DNA from: Ascochyta rabiei
Taxonomy: Eukaryota; Ascomycota; Dothideomycetes; Pleosporales; Didymellaceae
Length of the DNA stretch: 64,000 bases
Assembly (NCBI RefSeq): GCF_004011695.2
Contig: NC_082409.1
Location: forward strand, 1,364,001-1,428,000
Direction: 5' to 3'
The notes under the pieces were generated by a model. It made no database searches and was not told the origin of the DNA. It saw only the letters and a program-made list of their open reading frames with translations. The translations under genes and the position numbers were made by a program. This document shows, one piece after another, positions 1 to 10,611 of the stretch. Position 1 is the stretch's first letter, and every line of letters begins with the position of its first letter.

Positions 1-526
1 TTATAGGCGCCTTGGAAGCTGTCAGCTAATACAACATCAAATCCCCTAAAGGAACATACCATGCTTCTGTTACTGACGATTGAAACAAATCGTGCGCATG
101 CGAGACTCGTGTAGAAGAAATTCAGCCGCTTATCTAATTTAGCGTCGCCGCTACGCCCCACTACCGTCCGTCATCTAACATCAACACCCCAGGAAAAGCC
201 GGCTACAGACCATCAAACCTGACTTGCGAGAGGGTGTGTTTATTTTTCTACCAGAATTGAAACGGCCTGGCCTGGATACTTCCATGTGTATATTTACAGT
301 GAAGAAGACGCCTGTGGCTATGTTTATGGGTAATAGGAGTAACGATACATGATTAGCACGAGTTTTGAGCGAGGCTATCGGCCACAAGAGCCAGCTTCTC
401 TCAGCATGTGTAGCAGCGAGCCATGGCAGCCAAGTCAACCAACAATGGTAGTATATGAAATCTATGCAATTTTCGATCTTTATCAAAATGTACAGTTTTT
501 CTTACAATATACAGTTGCCGTGCCGA
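1..526. other. Intergenic, no gene seen
   Basis: I see no supported gene here. Short open frames on both strands lack family resemblance or a good start context. The right part is probably the 3' flank of the minus-strand phosphotransferase gene that ends at 527. Confidence 0.5.
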
Positions 527-2134
527 TTAGATCTCATACTGAAACTCCAGCATCCATTCAACCGCAGCAATACCAGCTTCGGCATCACGCAGCACCTCTA
601 AGTCTGGCATTTCCGGTTCGAATAACTTACGCAGCTCACGCCGCATTATCTCTTCTCCTGCTGGCCACCCTTTCCCAAACGCAATCAAACACTCGTCGAC
701 GTCTGATCGGAAATGCGGTATCGAGCGCAACACCTTTGTCAAAATATCCATCACGTCGCCGTCATCTGAATCGTAGAGGCTCATCACGCCAGCCTGATAC
801 ATTGCTGACTTTGTCGTGTATTTTGCATCCTCGCAGCCGTACTCTGCGAGTGCAGCGGCGTAGATCTGTCGGTACCGGTGCGTTGTGAATGCCATGTATG
901 GGCTTGTGGTTAGGTTATTGAGGAATGCTGGCATCCAGTCCTTCTGCAGAAAGAGAGGCGCGGATGAGGCACCGATGAAGCGAGGGACGGCAAGACAGCG
1001 GTCCCAGTCTATGATGCCAGTGACATTTCCATCTTTGTCTACTAGTATATTTTGGAGATCGAGGTCGGCGTGATGGAGAGTGAAGGATTCGGGTAGATGT
1101 GGAGGAGCGTTGAAGACGGGTTGGCTGAAGATGATGTCGAGAAGTTTGAGAGCACCGCGTGCTCTGCTTGGTTTGATCGAGTTTAAAGTGGGTCGTTCGG
1201 AGACATAGCATTGAGTTGAGGACAAGGGTGGACGTGAGGTGTAGATATCGCTGCCTGTGTTATCCCATCGGTAAAGGGGTCCGATGGAAGGCTGGACCGG
1301 GTCGTCGAGGGGGATGATGGGCATTCCAATTTGGTCAAAAGAGAGACTGTTGATTTCAGCCATAATACGAGCGAGCGAACGCAGCAGGGTAAGCCGTTTC
1401 TTCTCAGTCGCAGGCGATGGCATATCGCCGAAACGAAAATCCAACGCCGAATCAGGCTCGCAAGGCTCGTCGGTATCTTCGATCTCTTCGTCGAACCAAG
1501 CGCTGAATGCGCTCTTGCCTGGTAGCATGGTCATCATGATGTATGGATGGCCGAGAATATTTGTGAAATCGGTCGAGTAAGAGCAAATCTGGGCGACTGG
1601 CGCTGAAGTGTTTTTGCGAACATACTCAATCATTTCGAACTCTCGCTGCATCATGTATGCGTCCTTGGCTGTCCAGTGAGCAACTGTTGCATGCCCTGGC
1701 ACTCGGACGATGTAATTGTCGCACTTGCCGCGGTTAAGGACACCAACGAAGGCCACCGCGTTGAAAGTGCCTTTGTTCTGGGCAAGCACCTTGGTGGGTT
1801 TGAGCGGCCCTTCAAGAGTACATACTCTAGCGACGAGCTCCTCATACCGGCTAACCGGAATTGCGTCGATGGCTTTCCAGTCACACCGAGGATGCGGGTC
1901 GTCCTCATCGTCGTACTTGTCATCGCCATTTTGAACATCGCTTTCAAGATCCAGTCTCTCTGAATCAACGCTCTGCTGGTCTTCTTCTAGCTGCTCCTGT
2001 ACCATCTTTGGTTTGAAATTCCAGAGCTTTGCTTTCACGGCTAGAAAAGCATCACATACTCTTTGGCCCAACGGCTGCCGAGTCTTGTAATTGTCTTCTC
2101 GCTTTTTATAAATTTTTGCGATAGAGAGTGACAT
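527..2134 (-). CDS. APH/choline-kinase-like phosphotransferase family protein
   Basis: Single-exon frame of 535 residues. The C-terminal half has the aminoglycoside-phosphotransferase fold signature: HHADLDLQN near residue 355 (catalytic Asp and Mg-binding Asn of the Brenner-type loop) followed by IIDWD near residue 376 (the DFG equivalent). The N-terminal 90 residues are charged with an acidic stretch (DDKYDDEDD). No signal peptide or membrane segment, so it is probably cytosolic. Fungal genomes hold many such proteins and their substrates are mostly unknown; the family phosphorylates small molecules, and antibiotic resistance should not be assumed. The ATG at 2134 opens the longest frame, but an in-frame downstream Met is possible. 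Family is secure, substrate unknown. Confidence 0.85.
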   Translation of the reverse strand: MSLSIAKIYKKREDNYKTRQPLGQRVCDAFLAVKAKLWNFKPKMVQEQLEEDQQSVDSERLDLESDVQNGDDKYDDEDDPHPRCDWKAIDAIPVSRYEELVARVCTLEGPLKPTKVLAQNKGTFNAVAFVGVLNRGKCDNYIVRVPGHATVAHWTAKDAYMMQREFEMIEYVRKNTSAPVAQICSYSTDFTNILGHPYIMMTMLPGKSAFSAWFDEEIEDTDEPCEPDSALDFRFGDMPSPATEKKRLTLLRSLARIMAEINSLSFDQIGMPIIPLDDPVQPSIGPLYRWDNTGSDIYTSRPPLSSTQCYVSERPTLNSIKPSRARGALKLLDIIFSQPVFNAPPHLPESFTLHHADLDLQNILVDKDGNVTGIIDWDRCLAVPRFIGASSAPLFLQKDWMPAFLNNLTTSPYMAFTTHRYRQIYAAALAEYGCEDAKYTTKSAMYQAGVMSLYDSDDGDVMDILTKVLRSIPHFRSDVDECLIAFGKGWPAGEEIMRRELRKLFEPEMPDLEVLRDAEAGIAAVEWMLEFQYEI

Positions 2135-3002
2135 TATTATGGCTTTCGGATCGTTAGTTCTTCTAAGTGGTGAGTGCTGCGTCCCACTAATATTGCGTAG
2201 CTTGCCACGACTAAGAAAGAGTGTCTTGTTGTGCTGAACTGATCTTTGTTGTGGAGAAGAACCTGGTACCGCGAGTTGAATTTGATTATGATATGGAGGT
2301 TTGGGGGGGGGGGGGGGACTTCAACTTAAGGAAAGAATCACGATCAAGAAAGGTATAAATGAGGAGTACATTGTTGCACATGCATAAAGACGCATCTCCT
2401 TCACAAAGACAGTACATTGAACTGTTTTTCCGCATTACTCTGGCCTAAAGACTTTCAATACAGTGTCTTATTCTCTTTGTTGCAGTGCGACATTCATTCG
2501 CTCACACAATGCGACTCCGTCGTCGCAAACGTAGTACGGTGCCGAATTTAGCACTCATTCCGAGAAACTGCACACAAAACTGAGCTGATCGTATTGATAC
2601 AGATTTGAAAGGCAATACTGCCTACTCACGAACGTTCATCAAGCATAAACGAGATTGCTGTCCCGAGCCCACATCTTCTTTTGGCAACGATCATGCTGCC
2701 CATGAGCTGGAGAAGAGTCTCGAACAGTCGTAAGACATTGTATAATCACCATTGTATGATCCCAAGACAGTCTTGTATTCGCCATGTGTTCGCTCATAAC
2801 ATCATACACATGTGAGGAGTATATATTTCCTCACCACTACCGCCTTGTGTACAATTCTACAGAGAACTAAAGATTCGATCGAACAAGGAGACAGGTATCT
2901 CCTATAGTGACTTCTGGAAAGTTTACTATAGCTCTCCACCACTGCTAACTAGCTATCACTAAGCCTAGTAAGGGCCGCAGAGCACTCACAAATAACCTCC
3001 AG
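2135..3002. other. Divergent intergenic region with a 15-G run
   Basis: This separates two divergent genes and should hold both promoters. A run of 15 G lies at 2303-2317 in the 5' flank of the minus-strand gene. No RNA gene or coding signal seen. Confidence 0.5.
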
Positions 3003-3722
3003 ATGGGTAAGTCAAGGTTCTCGCGCTTCAAGAACGCCCCCAAGCCAGCCAAGACCGCACAAGTAACACTCCATACGGAGCCAGCCCACATCGACTCAGA
3101 CCTAATCACAGCCTCCAGCTTCCCCTTCAGCGAACTAATCCCAACCTGGAGCACCTTCAACCCCAACACCAAAAACGCCGCGACAGGCTCCACCTTCTGC
3201 AGCGGCCACCACGGCAGCTCCGGCGGAAAGAAGCTGTCTGACTTCAAATCCTTCCGCCTAGCATGCTGCCTGGAGCCCGTGGACAAAAAGGTAGACGGCG
3301 TCTGGCGCCGAGTGCGGTGCATGAATGTCTTCACCGTGGATTCGAACCAGTGCACCACGCACCGCAAGACGACGCACAAGGATGGCCCGAACAGAATCTA
3401 CACGCTGATGAAGCGCAACGAGGTAGGTGACTGGGGCATGCTGAGGGATACTGACGCAGTGGTGCGGCCGTGCAGGTCGCCGGATTGGCAGCTGCAGGCG
3501 GCGGCGCGCCTCGACGAGGTTGCTGCGAATGGTGAGGACGCGGATGTCGTGTGGGCGTCGGATAAGCTAGAGTCGGAGTTGGCGCACGGCAAAATCGCTG
3601 GAAACCGTGGTGTTGGGGTACGTACTGTTGTCGACGATAAAGGTAAGAGTGGTGTAGGTGGTAAATTGGCAGTGAAGCATTGCTGGAAGGGCACTCGGCT
3701 GAGGCCTATTTCTGAGAAGTAG
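3003..3722 (+). CDS. Hypothetical protein, 239 residues
   Basis: I do not recognise the family. It is a single open frame with an ATG in reasonable context (CCAGATGG). The product is basic at the N-terminus (MGKSRFSRFKNAPK), Lys/Arg-rich throughout, and has a Cys/His-containing middle (FCSGHHGSSGGKK near residue 66 and CTTHRKTTHK near 117) without the regular spacing of a known zinc finger. No signal peptide and no membrane helix. Strong GC-rich codon bias over the whole length argues for a real gene. An unnoticed intron or a different start remains possible. Confidence 0.55.
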   Translation: MGKSRFSRFKNAPKPAKTAQVTLHTEPAHIDSDLITASSFPFSELIPTWSTFNPNTKNAATGSTFCSGHHGSSGGKKLSDFKSFRLACCLEPVDKKVDGVWRRVRCMNVFTVDSNQCTTHRKTTHKDGPNRIYTLMKRNEVGDWGMLRDTDAVVRPCRSPDWQLQAAARLDEVAANGEDADVVWASDKLESELAHGKIAGNRGVGVRTVVDDKGKSGVGGKLAVKHCWKGTRLRPISEK

Positions 3723-4113
3723 GGGATAACAGGTAGGTTCAAAGTGGATATAGTGCACTACAGTGAGCAGATCAGGTACTCTGAGCCTCTAAGAATCGGA
3801 GTGATTTCCTAGAAAATAGACAGATCCTTACTTATGAACAAAGTCAGTGTAGACTTTCACCTACTATCTCTGTGTCAACTCCTTGATATCAGTCAGTCTC
3901 TGACCTCTGCCTGTTTTATTCTTCTCTGCGATATTATCTATTCATCACCCCCTCAAATCTTATCACATGAGGCTGACCTATCGTTCCACCCGTTTTTCAT
4001 CAAAAACACAGAGCTTGAGCAGAGAGGGAGGGAGAAGTGGCAAAGAAAAGGCTCGGTAAGGATTTTTTTCTTGATACTTACAACCTAAGATAGTCCATAC
4101 GGAGCTACGCAAA

Positions 4114-4150
<37 letters not shown>

Positions 4151-4326
4151 CTGTCGAGAATCAGGCGTAAGACTTGACCTATACCGTAGTGATATGGGAC
4201 TGCTGGCGAGGGCGTCAGTGCGGTACAGATGAGTTTAAATACATCGTGTTGGGAGACAAGAACAGCATAGTTGCTTCAAGTCTGATTTTATTTGCTAGAG
4301 GGCCCAGAGCATCACCAACTGGCCAT
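3723..4326. other. Convergent intergenic region with (TG)n microsatellite
   Basis: This lies between the 3' ends of a plus-strand and a minus-strand gene. A (TG)n tract of about 17 units occupies roughly 4116-4149. An 84-codon open frame at 3834-4088 has no recognisable features and I do not call it. Confidence 0.5.
4115..4150. repeat. (TG)n microsatellite
   Basis: Uninterrupted GT/TG dinucleotide tract directly visible, ending at TTCTGTCG. It sits between convergent genes. Confidence 0.95.
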
Positions 4327-5755
4327 CTACTTGGTATACAGCTTCTGCAAATGCTTCGCAATCATCGTCAACTGGATGTTACTCGTGCCCTCGTAGATAG
4401 CGCCAATCTTGCTATCCCTGAAGTACTTCTCCGCCAGCCCCTCGCGCACAAAGCCCATGCCGCCCATCCACTCAACCGCCTGGCCACTCACCTTACCCGC
4501 CACCTGCGAAGCGTACAGCTTGGCCATGGCGGCGTCCATGACAAAGTCCTCACCAGCTTCCTTCTTGCGGGCCGCGTTGTACACGAGCGCGCGCGCAGCG
4601 CATATTTCGACCCACGCTTGTGCGAACTGGTGCTGCATGCCTTGGAACTCGCCAATTAGCTGGCCGAATTGCTTGCGGTCGTTCCATGCGTATCTAGTAG
4701 CGTCAGTATCGTGGTTGAATGTCAAAAGGGGGAAAGCGAGATGTACCCAGCAGCGTTCTCAAACGCACCTAGCGCCAAACCGGTCATCTGCGCGGCAATT
4801 CCAATGCGGCCCTCGTTCAGCAGGCCGATGGCGTACTTGTACCCCTGACCCTCCTCGCCAAGCAGGTTCTCCTTGGGGATCTCAACATCGTCGAAGTTGA
4901 TGACGCAGGTGCTGGACGCCTTAATACCGAGCTTTTTCTCCTTCTTGGCGATGCTGAAGCCCTTTGTGCCCTTCTCGACGATAAAGGCCGTGATGCCCTT
5001 GTACTTCTTCTCCGGGGCGAGGTTCGCAAACACGATGAAGAAGTTAGCTTCGACTGAGTTTGTGATCCACATCTTGCTTCCGCTGATCTTGTACCCAGTA
5101 TCTGTCTTTGTGGCCTTTGTGGCGAGTGCGAAGGCATCTGACCCAGAGACTGGTTCGGAGAGACAGAAGGAGCCGACGGTGTTTGTTGCAAGCTTGGGCA
5201 GGTACTTCTTCTTGATCGCCTCGGACCCCCACTTCAGGATGGCCGTGTTGACGAGGGTGTTGTGCACATCGCACATGACGCTCACACTGGGGTCGACGCG
5301 TGCTAGCTCCTCGATGGCAATGATGGCGCTGGTGAAGTTCATGCCGCTACCGCCGTACTCCTCGGGAATCTCGATGCCCATGAGTCCTTGCTCGAAGAGC
5401 TGCTCCACCACGGCCGGATCCATGGCTTCAGCCTCGTCCATCTCGCGCGCCTTGGGCAGGATGACCTCGGAGGCGAACTTGGCAACCGCTTCACCCATCA
5501 TCGCCTCGGTTTCCGAGAGGTGCGTGATGGGCGTAGGAGGGATGTCGGTGATGTCGACCGAGGCATCGCGGCGAGGGGCAGTCGCGGAGAGGCATCTTAT
5601 TCTGTTGTGCGGGTTAGCTTTGGTGTTTGGGAGAGCTCCGCCGGAGACATGGCATACTGTGGGGTGGCGCGTGAGATGGCAGGTTGCAGCGAGCGGCGGG
5701 AGGAGGCTGTGGCTGCGCGAGCCAGCGGCCTGAGTGTCCTGGAAATCGACGACAT
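4327..5755 (-). CDS. Mitochondrial acyl-CoA dehydrogenase (short/branched-chain type)
   Basis: Three exons: 5755-5658, 5601-4747, 4693-4327, giving 439 residues. Intron 1 is GTATGC...GCTAAC...CAG, intron 2 GTACAT...TAG; both keep frame. The enzyme oxidises acyl-CoA to enoyl-CoA with FAD and passes electrons to ETF. The N-terminus (MSSISRTLRPLARAATASSRR) is Arg/Ser/Ala-rich, as in mitochondrial presequences. Family signatures are present: GLMGIEIPEEYGGSGM, CLSEPVSGSDAF, MWITNS, GRIGIAAQMTG, and the C-terminal IYEGTSNIQL whose Glu (about E419) is the catalytic base. Branched-chain amino acid or short fatty acid breakdown is the likely role. An upstream in-frame ATG at 5794 has poor context; 5755 has A at -3. 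Confidence 0.93.
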
Positions 5756-6686
5756 GGTGTGTGGTGCAATGTACGGCAAGAATGCAGCATTCACAGTGAA
5801 GAAAGAAAAACGAGAGCAGAAGACAAGTTGGATGATGGCTTGAGCCGAGGCAGCGCAGCTCTGCCGATTGGAGCCGGTTCAATCTGGGGTCGTGGGGAAC
5901 ATTCTTGGCACCGAAAAGACGTTCGCCCGAATTCGCATGTGACGCAGCATGAACTCTCTCATCACCGCTAGTACTTAAGTTGTTAACACAAGTGGTCTAG
6001 GTCAAGGGTCGTCAAGGGCAAGCGCTTGCTAGCGCCGATGTACCCCCGAATCCCCGAAACAGACTTGCCTACCTAATCGCCACGACGCGTGCAACTGCTC
6101 ACCGCACTCGAAGGCGGAGTGGTCATCACAGTGCAGCTCCGCCCGATGACAATGGCTCCAACACCAGACCTGCCAGTGTTCCGCCGAGCAAGACATCATG
6201 TCAGGTTGTGGCGATTCGGATCGACAGACTCCAGGCTAGCCATTCCTTGTCTTGCTCCTGGTAGACGGCACATTGCAATGTTTGATCTACATCACCAAGC
6301 ATCACCGCCATTCCACGTCTCAGGCGCAATCCTGCCCCCTATCGATCACATGGGTTTGCACGATTGAGAAGCGTCTCACCACGGCAGGATCAAGTGTCAG
6401 TGTTATCAAGGCATCAAGCCGTGTATTGTTGGACTAGGAAAATCAGCTATAGCCTTGGTTTGAGTACATGAAAGTAAGGGTATATGAATCTAGACCGCAA
6501 AAGGAATAGAGAAGGAAAAGAAATCGATCGTGACAGTGACATGAACATCTACGCACACCTGCGCCAACGCCCAGTGGTTGGCCGGCTACTGAAACTTCGA
6601 GAAAAACAGCAAACCACTAGCAACACGCACACGATAGGCCACCAACGTGGTGTCTATCGTCCAGGCACCAGCACCCTCAAGCGTGT
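5756..6686. other. Intergenic, no gene seen
   Basis: About 0.9 kb between two minus-strand genes; it includes the dehydrogenase promoter and the 3' flank of the GH16 gene. Short open frames show no family features. Confidence 0.5.
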
Positions 6687-7864
6687 CTAAACGCGGTTGG
6701 TGTTGCTTCCAAATCCAAACTTGCCGCTCTGCATCTGCTTCTTATATTCCTGGAGCTCAGCAGCCTCCTTCTGCTCGCCAGCCAGCAGCGCGGCGTGTTC
6801 CTTCTTGCCTGCGCGACGCTGCTTGATGCAGCAGAAGAGCAAGAGGCACATGAGGATAGCAAAGACCGCGATTGCGCCAATAACGATACCGCTCTTGGCG
6901 CCCGGAGACAGTGCCTTCCAGTTGTTACGCACGCCGGATGGGTCTTGGATCTCCTTGAGGACATCTGATTTGCCGGTGGGGCTAGTGCGGAATTAGCAGT
7001 CGTCTTTGAGGTAGCATGAATGGGAACGTACTTGATAACCTTGACCTTCTTATACGAGCCGCTCGAGTCCATGTCGGCCCAGCTGTACTCGGCGCCCTGG
7101 GTCTGGTCCTTGGCATAGATGCTCTGCACCGTCATGGTGAAGGGACCCTCTTTGAAGTCTGTTTCGCCTCCGGCCCACTCCACGACACCAGGATCGTTGT
7201 TGTTGACATCGCCGCCTGCCCAGATGCCCATGCGGATGTTCATTGGTGTCTGCGGGTAGTTCTTGCCGTCAAGAGCGTCTGCGGGGACGAGCTCACGAAG
7301 CATCTTGTCGTCAAGCCACCACTGAATGCGCTCCTCGGTCCAAATGATGGTATAGTTGTGAAACTTGTCCTGCGGCGCGTCCATCTCGTACTCCTTTCCA
7401 CGGTCAAATGACGTCGTATTGCCCTTTCCAAAATAGTTTGTCAATGCGTGTGTGGTGTTGGAGCCGAGGAATTCCCAGTCGATCTCGTCGAGGGCCTCGG
7501 ACTGCAGAATCGCCGAGGAGACGATGCCCTTGCCCTTGGCGGCCTTCATGATGACCTCGAAGCGGCCGAACAGCATGTAGAACTTGGACTGGACCATGGG
7601 AGAGTCGCCTGAGCGCTCAATGGTGAATGTTGCTCCCTTGGCATCCTCGCTCCAGTCGATTTTGCCTTGGTTTTGTTTCTTCCAGATCTTGCCGTCGCTG
7701 GAGATGCCCGTCTTGTTCCAGTAGAAGGTCGCATTGCCGCCGAGAGCTTGCATGTTAGGACAACCGGTCGTGTTGAGCGGGTTGCACGCGGTGAAGGTCT
7801 GTGCCCATGCTGTTGGAAGCACGCTCGCAAGCAACGCGAGGGAGGGAAGTGTGAAGGATTTCAT
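6687..7864 (-). CDS. GH16 CRH-type chitin-glucan transglycosylase with C-terminal membrane anchor
   Basis: Two exons, 7864-7032 and 6981-6687 (375 residues); the intron is GTACGT...CTAAT...TAG and keeps frame. CRH enzymes cross-link chitin to beta-1,3/1,6-glucan in the cell wall. A signal peptide ends near AWAQ (residue 21). The GH16 active site is DEIDWEFLG, with E127, D129 and E131 as nucleophile, helper and acid/base. Conserved YFGKGNTTSFDRG and IIWTEERIQWWLDDK follow. After a hydrophilic linker, a single transmembrane helix (GIVIGAIAVFAILMCLLLFCC) and a basic/Gln-rich tail replace the GPI signal seen in yeast Crh1. No CBM18 chitin-binding domain is visible. Several N-glycosylation sequons occur in the catalytic domain. 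Confidence 0.92.
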
Positions 7865-8688
7865 TTTGTTGGTGGACTTGTAAATTCAATTGGATATCGC
7901 AGTTGGAAGGAGTGTGTTGCGCGTAGACCAGACGCGCAGTCGCAGCAGCAAGAAGGAATGACGTGTTGGTGAATGAGTGGACTCTCGCAGGGAGAAAATG
8001 AAAAGGGAAAATATGATCAAAGGGAGCGGCAAGGGAGTGCTTTGAAAGGTTCGACGGTGAAGGAGAGGCGCAGAGTGAGTGCAAGATTGCTCAGGGGAGC
8101 TAGCGCAGGGTTGCAGGAATGCCGTGCACAGTGCAGGCCAATGACAATCGGGGATGCTACCAGCAAATGCCGATCCCCTAAGAGTTTTGAGCATGAGCAT
8201 CGCGACACCCTGTAGCCCCGTGTTGCAATCAAAGCCCAATTGCTGCGCCTGTCTCGGCGCCGGATACACTCGAGTGGACAGCAATTGACCTCGAGCAAGC
8301 CTCGGTGACGTTCACAACCGCCTGCGCGACCAAGCGTCTCGTATGCAGGGCGCGGGACGGGCTTGTACCACACGGCAGGGCCCTGCGCGCCTCGGCCGCT
8401 ATTCCGGGCGGCCAATTCGCTCAGCCACAAGCACTTTCTCGTTACCTCAGAAGCGCCGCTGCGACACCGGTGCCCTTGCTGGGAAAAACCGCTCGTCTCG
8501 AGATGAAAACATGGTGGGCACACGGCTGCCCTGACGTGGAGAGGCCTGCCAAATCCACGCACCGTATCCTGGCTTTCCAGATCCGGGCTTGGCGCATTGT
8601 GGCCTGCAGAGTGGCTGTTTGGAGGCACGGAAAGGGTCAGACTGCTGTTTGAGCATGGCCGTAAGACTGCACTGGCTCTGACATTCCT
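7865..8688. other. Intergenic, no gene seen
   Basis: This is the promoter region of the GH16 gene plus the 3' flank of the next minus-strand gene. Open frames on both strands overlap one another and show no family features. Confidence 0.45.
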
Positions 8689-10611
8689 TCAGGCTGTTTG
8701 GACGGCACCGCCATCATATAGCGAGCTATCATCATCATCATCATCATCATCGTCCTCTTCGTCGTCCTCTTCATCGTTTTCTTCGACTTCGCTCAGGCCT
8801 TTGAGTGTGTCGCTGTCGCCAGAGCTCACGGTGCTGTACTGCAGCCGCAAGGGTTGGTCCATTCTAGGGAACCTCCCGGTCCCTTCTGCATCGAAGAATT
8901 TGCCCCAGTTGAGCGAGGGCCCATCGAGTGCGAACTTGCCCTGCTCACGCCATCTACCGATGTAGAGATTGAGCGTCACCATGACTTTGCCGGCATCGAG
9001 CCAATCGAAGCCGTAATAGTAGGCGGCTGGATGGTGGTTTCGAGGATTGCCGAATTTTCTGGCCCAGATGCCCCAAAGCGTCGTGTACATTTCCTGATCA
9101 CGGGCTTTGATCATGGTGAAGCCGTGCAGTTCCAGTAATCCTTCCATGACTTCGTGACAGGAGCTCTCCACCTGGCGCGGTGTACGTGAGAAGATGATTG
9201 CTATGGTCTCGTAGCGACATCCTGTCTGGAGAAGCTCCAAGCAATGCAATACTTTCTCGGTGCGACTGATTACTGCCGACTTTTTCACGTAGTGATTGTC
9301 CACCAACCATTGCTTCAGCGCCCGCAGTTCGTGGTGTTTGATAAAATGAAGATAAGGCAGAACGTATTCTTCATTGAGGACGTTGTTCATCACCATATCG
9401 GCGACCATGGAACCGGGCAGACTACCCTGTCGCTGCCTGTCCGGTTCCATCATGATAGGCGCAAGCTCAGCCTCTGCTTCTCGGAGCCGTGCCTCGACCT
9501 CTCTTCTTGTTGGAGTGGTCTGCTCCGGATCGAAGTCTTCGACGGCAGAATATCTTCTCCTTTCTTCGACTCTATGTCTTTGTCGCCGAGTCTCGTACAG
9601 CGAGTCTTCACTGTCGTAATCGCCATCATACCGGCCATCATCGCCTAATCCTTGGTCGTGGGTGATCAGCAGGGGCAGCGCTCTGGATCCTTTCGCGTGG
9701 TCGGCTTCTGACGGTACCCGTGTTGGGGAAGGTCCAGCAGGCAGTCTTTCAGCTGATGGTAAAGCGCCCGACATTCTGTACGCCTCTGTATGCTGCCCTC
9801 GTCTTTCTTTCACGGGTATCGTATTCGCATTCGGTATCTGTACGCTCAATCTTGCACCTTTGGCGCCAGTTGGAACGTATGTGACCGGTTGTACGCGTCG
9901 TGTAGATGTTTCTTCCGCTGCTCCGGCTGTGGTATCGAGCTCGAGTGGCTTCTTCTCGGGCTCCATCTCAATTCCAATCATGACCGGCGAATCTCTCTCG
10001 CCATCCTTGGCCCAATCTTCGCTATCTGAAAAGTTCACAGGAAGATTCTTAAGCTTCTCTTCCAGCTTCACCATTCGACGGTATGCTTGCCACGCAAGTC
10101 GCATCGCACCCGTCACCCAGTCGTTGACTTCGATACCCAGAGACGGACACCTCTCGAAGTGTAGCTTTTCCAGATTTCTATGTGCTGTCTTGAGCTGTCT
10201 CTTGATCTCTGTGACTTGGCCGATAGTCGAGTGTTCCTGTTCGATGAGCGCCTCCAAGTACTGAACACGAACGCTTGTTCTCCTCACATAGCTTTCAACC
10301 TGGGAAAGGTTGTTCGCCATGATCTCGCGCGATAGCTTGGGGGTTGTTCTCAAAGATTTGCCATGCGCTGGAGACGGTCTCCGCGGCTCTTCACCACTCG
10401 TTTTGGCCTTGTTCTCGGTGACTCGATCACCGTCCACTGCATGCCGAGATGCTTGTCGTTGTCCCTTGAAGGGTTTTGAGAGTGTCCGACGTAACGAAGT
10501 GGCAGTGGATTGATGGTGGTGCACGACATCTCGTCGCAGGCGAAGAACGACATGTTCAACCAATATGGTAAAGGTCTGGAATTGTTGGCGCTTGTGCGGT
10601 GTCTGTTCCAT
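8689..10611 (-). CDS. Unknown 640-residue protein with helix-turn-helix-like segment and acidic tail
   Basis: Single-exon frame starting at an ATG in strong context (ACCATGG). I do not recognise a named family. Seen in order: a basic N-terminus (about 1-95); a predicted helical segment (about 100-185, SYVRRTSVRVQYLEALIEQE); a charged disordered middle (200-400); then a better-ordered C-terminal domain (about 400-600). That domain contains GCRYETIAIIFSRTPRQVE, whose pattern (helix, turn, R-T-P-x-Q/S-V recognition helix) resembles the HTH region of DDE_4-type transposases, followed by WIWARKFG- and YYGFDWLDAG-like aromatic patches. The C-terminus is almost pure Asp/Glu, encoded by a GAT run at 8729-8751. 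A nuclear or DNA-binding role is inference only. Confidence 0.65.
   Translation of the reverse strand: MEQTPHKRQQFQTFTILVEHVVLRLRRDVVHHHQSTATSLRRTLSKPFKGQRQASRHAVDGDRVTENKAKTSGEEPRRPSPAHGKSLRTTPKLSREIMANNLSQVESYVRRTSVRVQYLEALIEQEHSTIGQVTEIKRQLKTAHRNLEKLHFERCPSLGIEVNDWVTGAMRLAWQAYRRMVKLEEKLKNLPVNFSDSEDWAKDGERDSPVMIGIEMEPEKKPLELDTTAGAAEETSTRRVQPVTYVPTGAKGARLSVQIPNANTIPVKERRGQHTEAYRMSGALPSAERLPAGPSPTRVPSEADHAKGSRALPLLITHDQGLGDDGRYDGDYDSEDSLYETRRQRHRVEERRRYSAVEDFDPEQTTPTRREVEARLREAEAELAPIMMEPDRQRQGSLPGSMVADMVMNNVLNEEYVLPYLHFIKHHELRALKQWLVDNHYVKKSAVISRTEKVLHCLELLQTGCRYETIAIIFSRTPRQVESSCHEVMEGLLELHGFTMIKARDQEMYTTLWGIWARKFGNPRNHHPAAYYYGFDWLDAGKVMVTLNLYIGRWREQGKFALDGPSLNWGKFFDAEGTGRFPRMDQPLRLQYSTVSSGDSDTLKGLSEVEENDEEDDEEDDDDDDDDDSSLYDGGAVQTA
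8725..8785. repeat. Trinucleotide repeat encoding the poly-Asp/Glu tail
   Basis: ATC/GTC/TTC trinucleotide run on the plus strand; read on the minus strand it encodes an acidic run of Asp and Glu at the end of the 640-residue protein. Such coding microsatellites are prone to length change. Confidence 0.85.

Noticed and set aside
3335..3360. TTCGAACCAG/CTGGTTCGAATCCAC motif resembling a tRNA T-arm
   Set aside because: No matching acceptor, D or anticodon arms can be drawn on either strand; it lies inside the 239-residue open frame.
3834..4088. 84-codon plus-strand frame
   Set aside because: AT-rich composition unlike neighbouring genes, no domain, located in a convergent 3' region.
4873..5733. 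286-codon plus-strand frame
   Set aside because: Exactly antisense to the acyl-CoA dehydrogenase exon and without family features.
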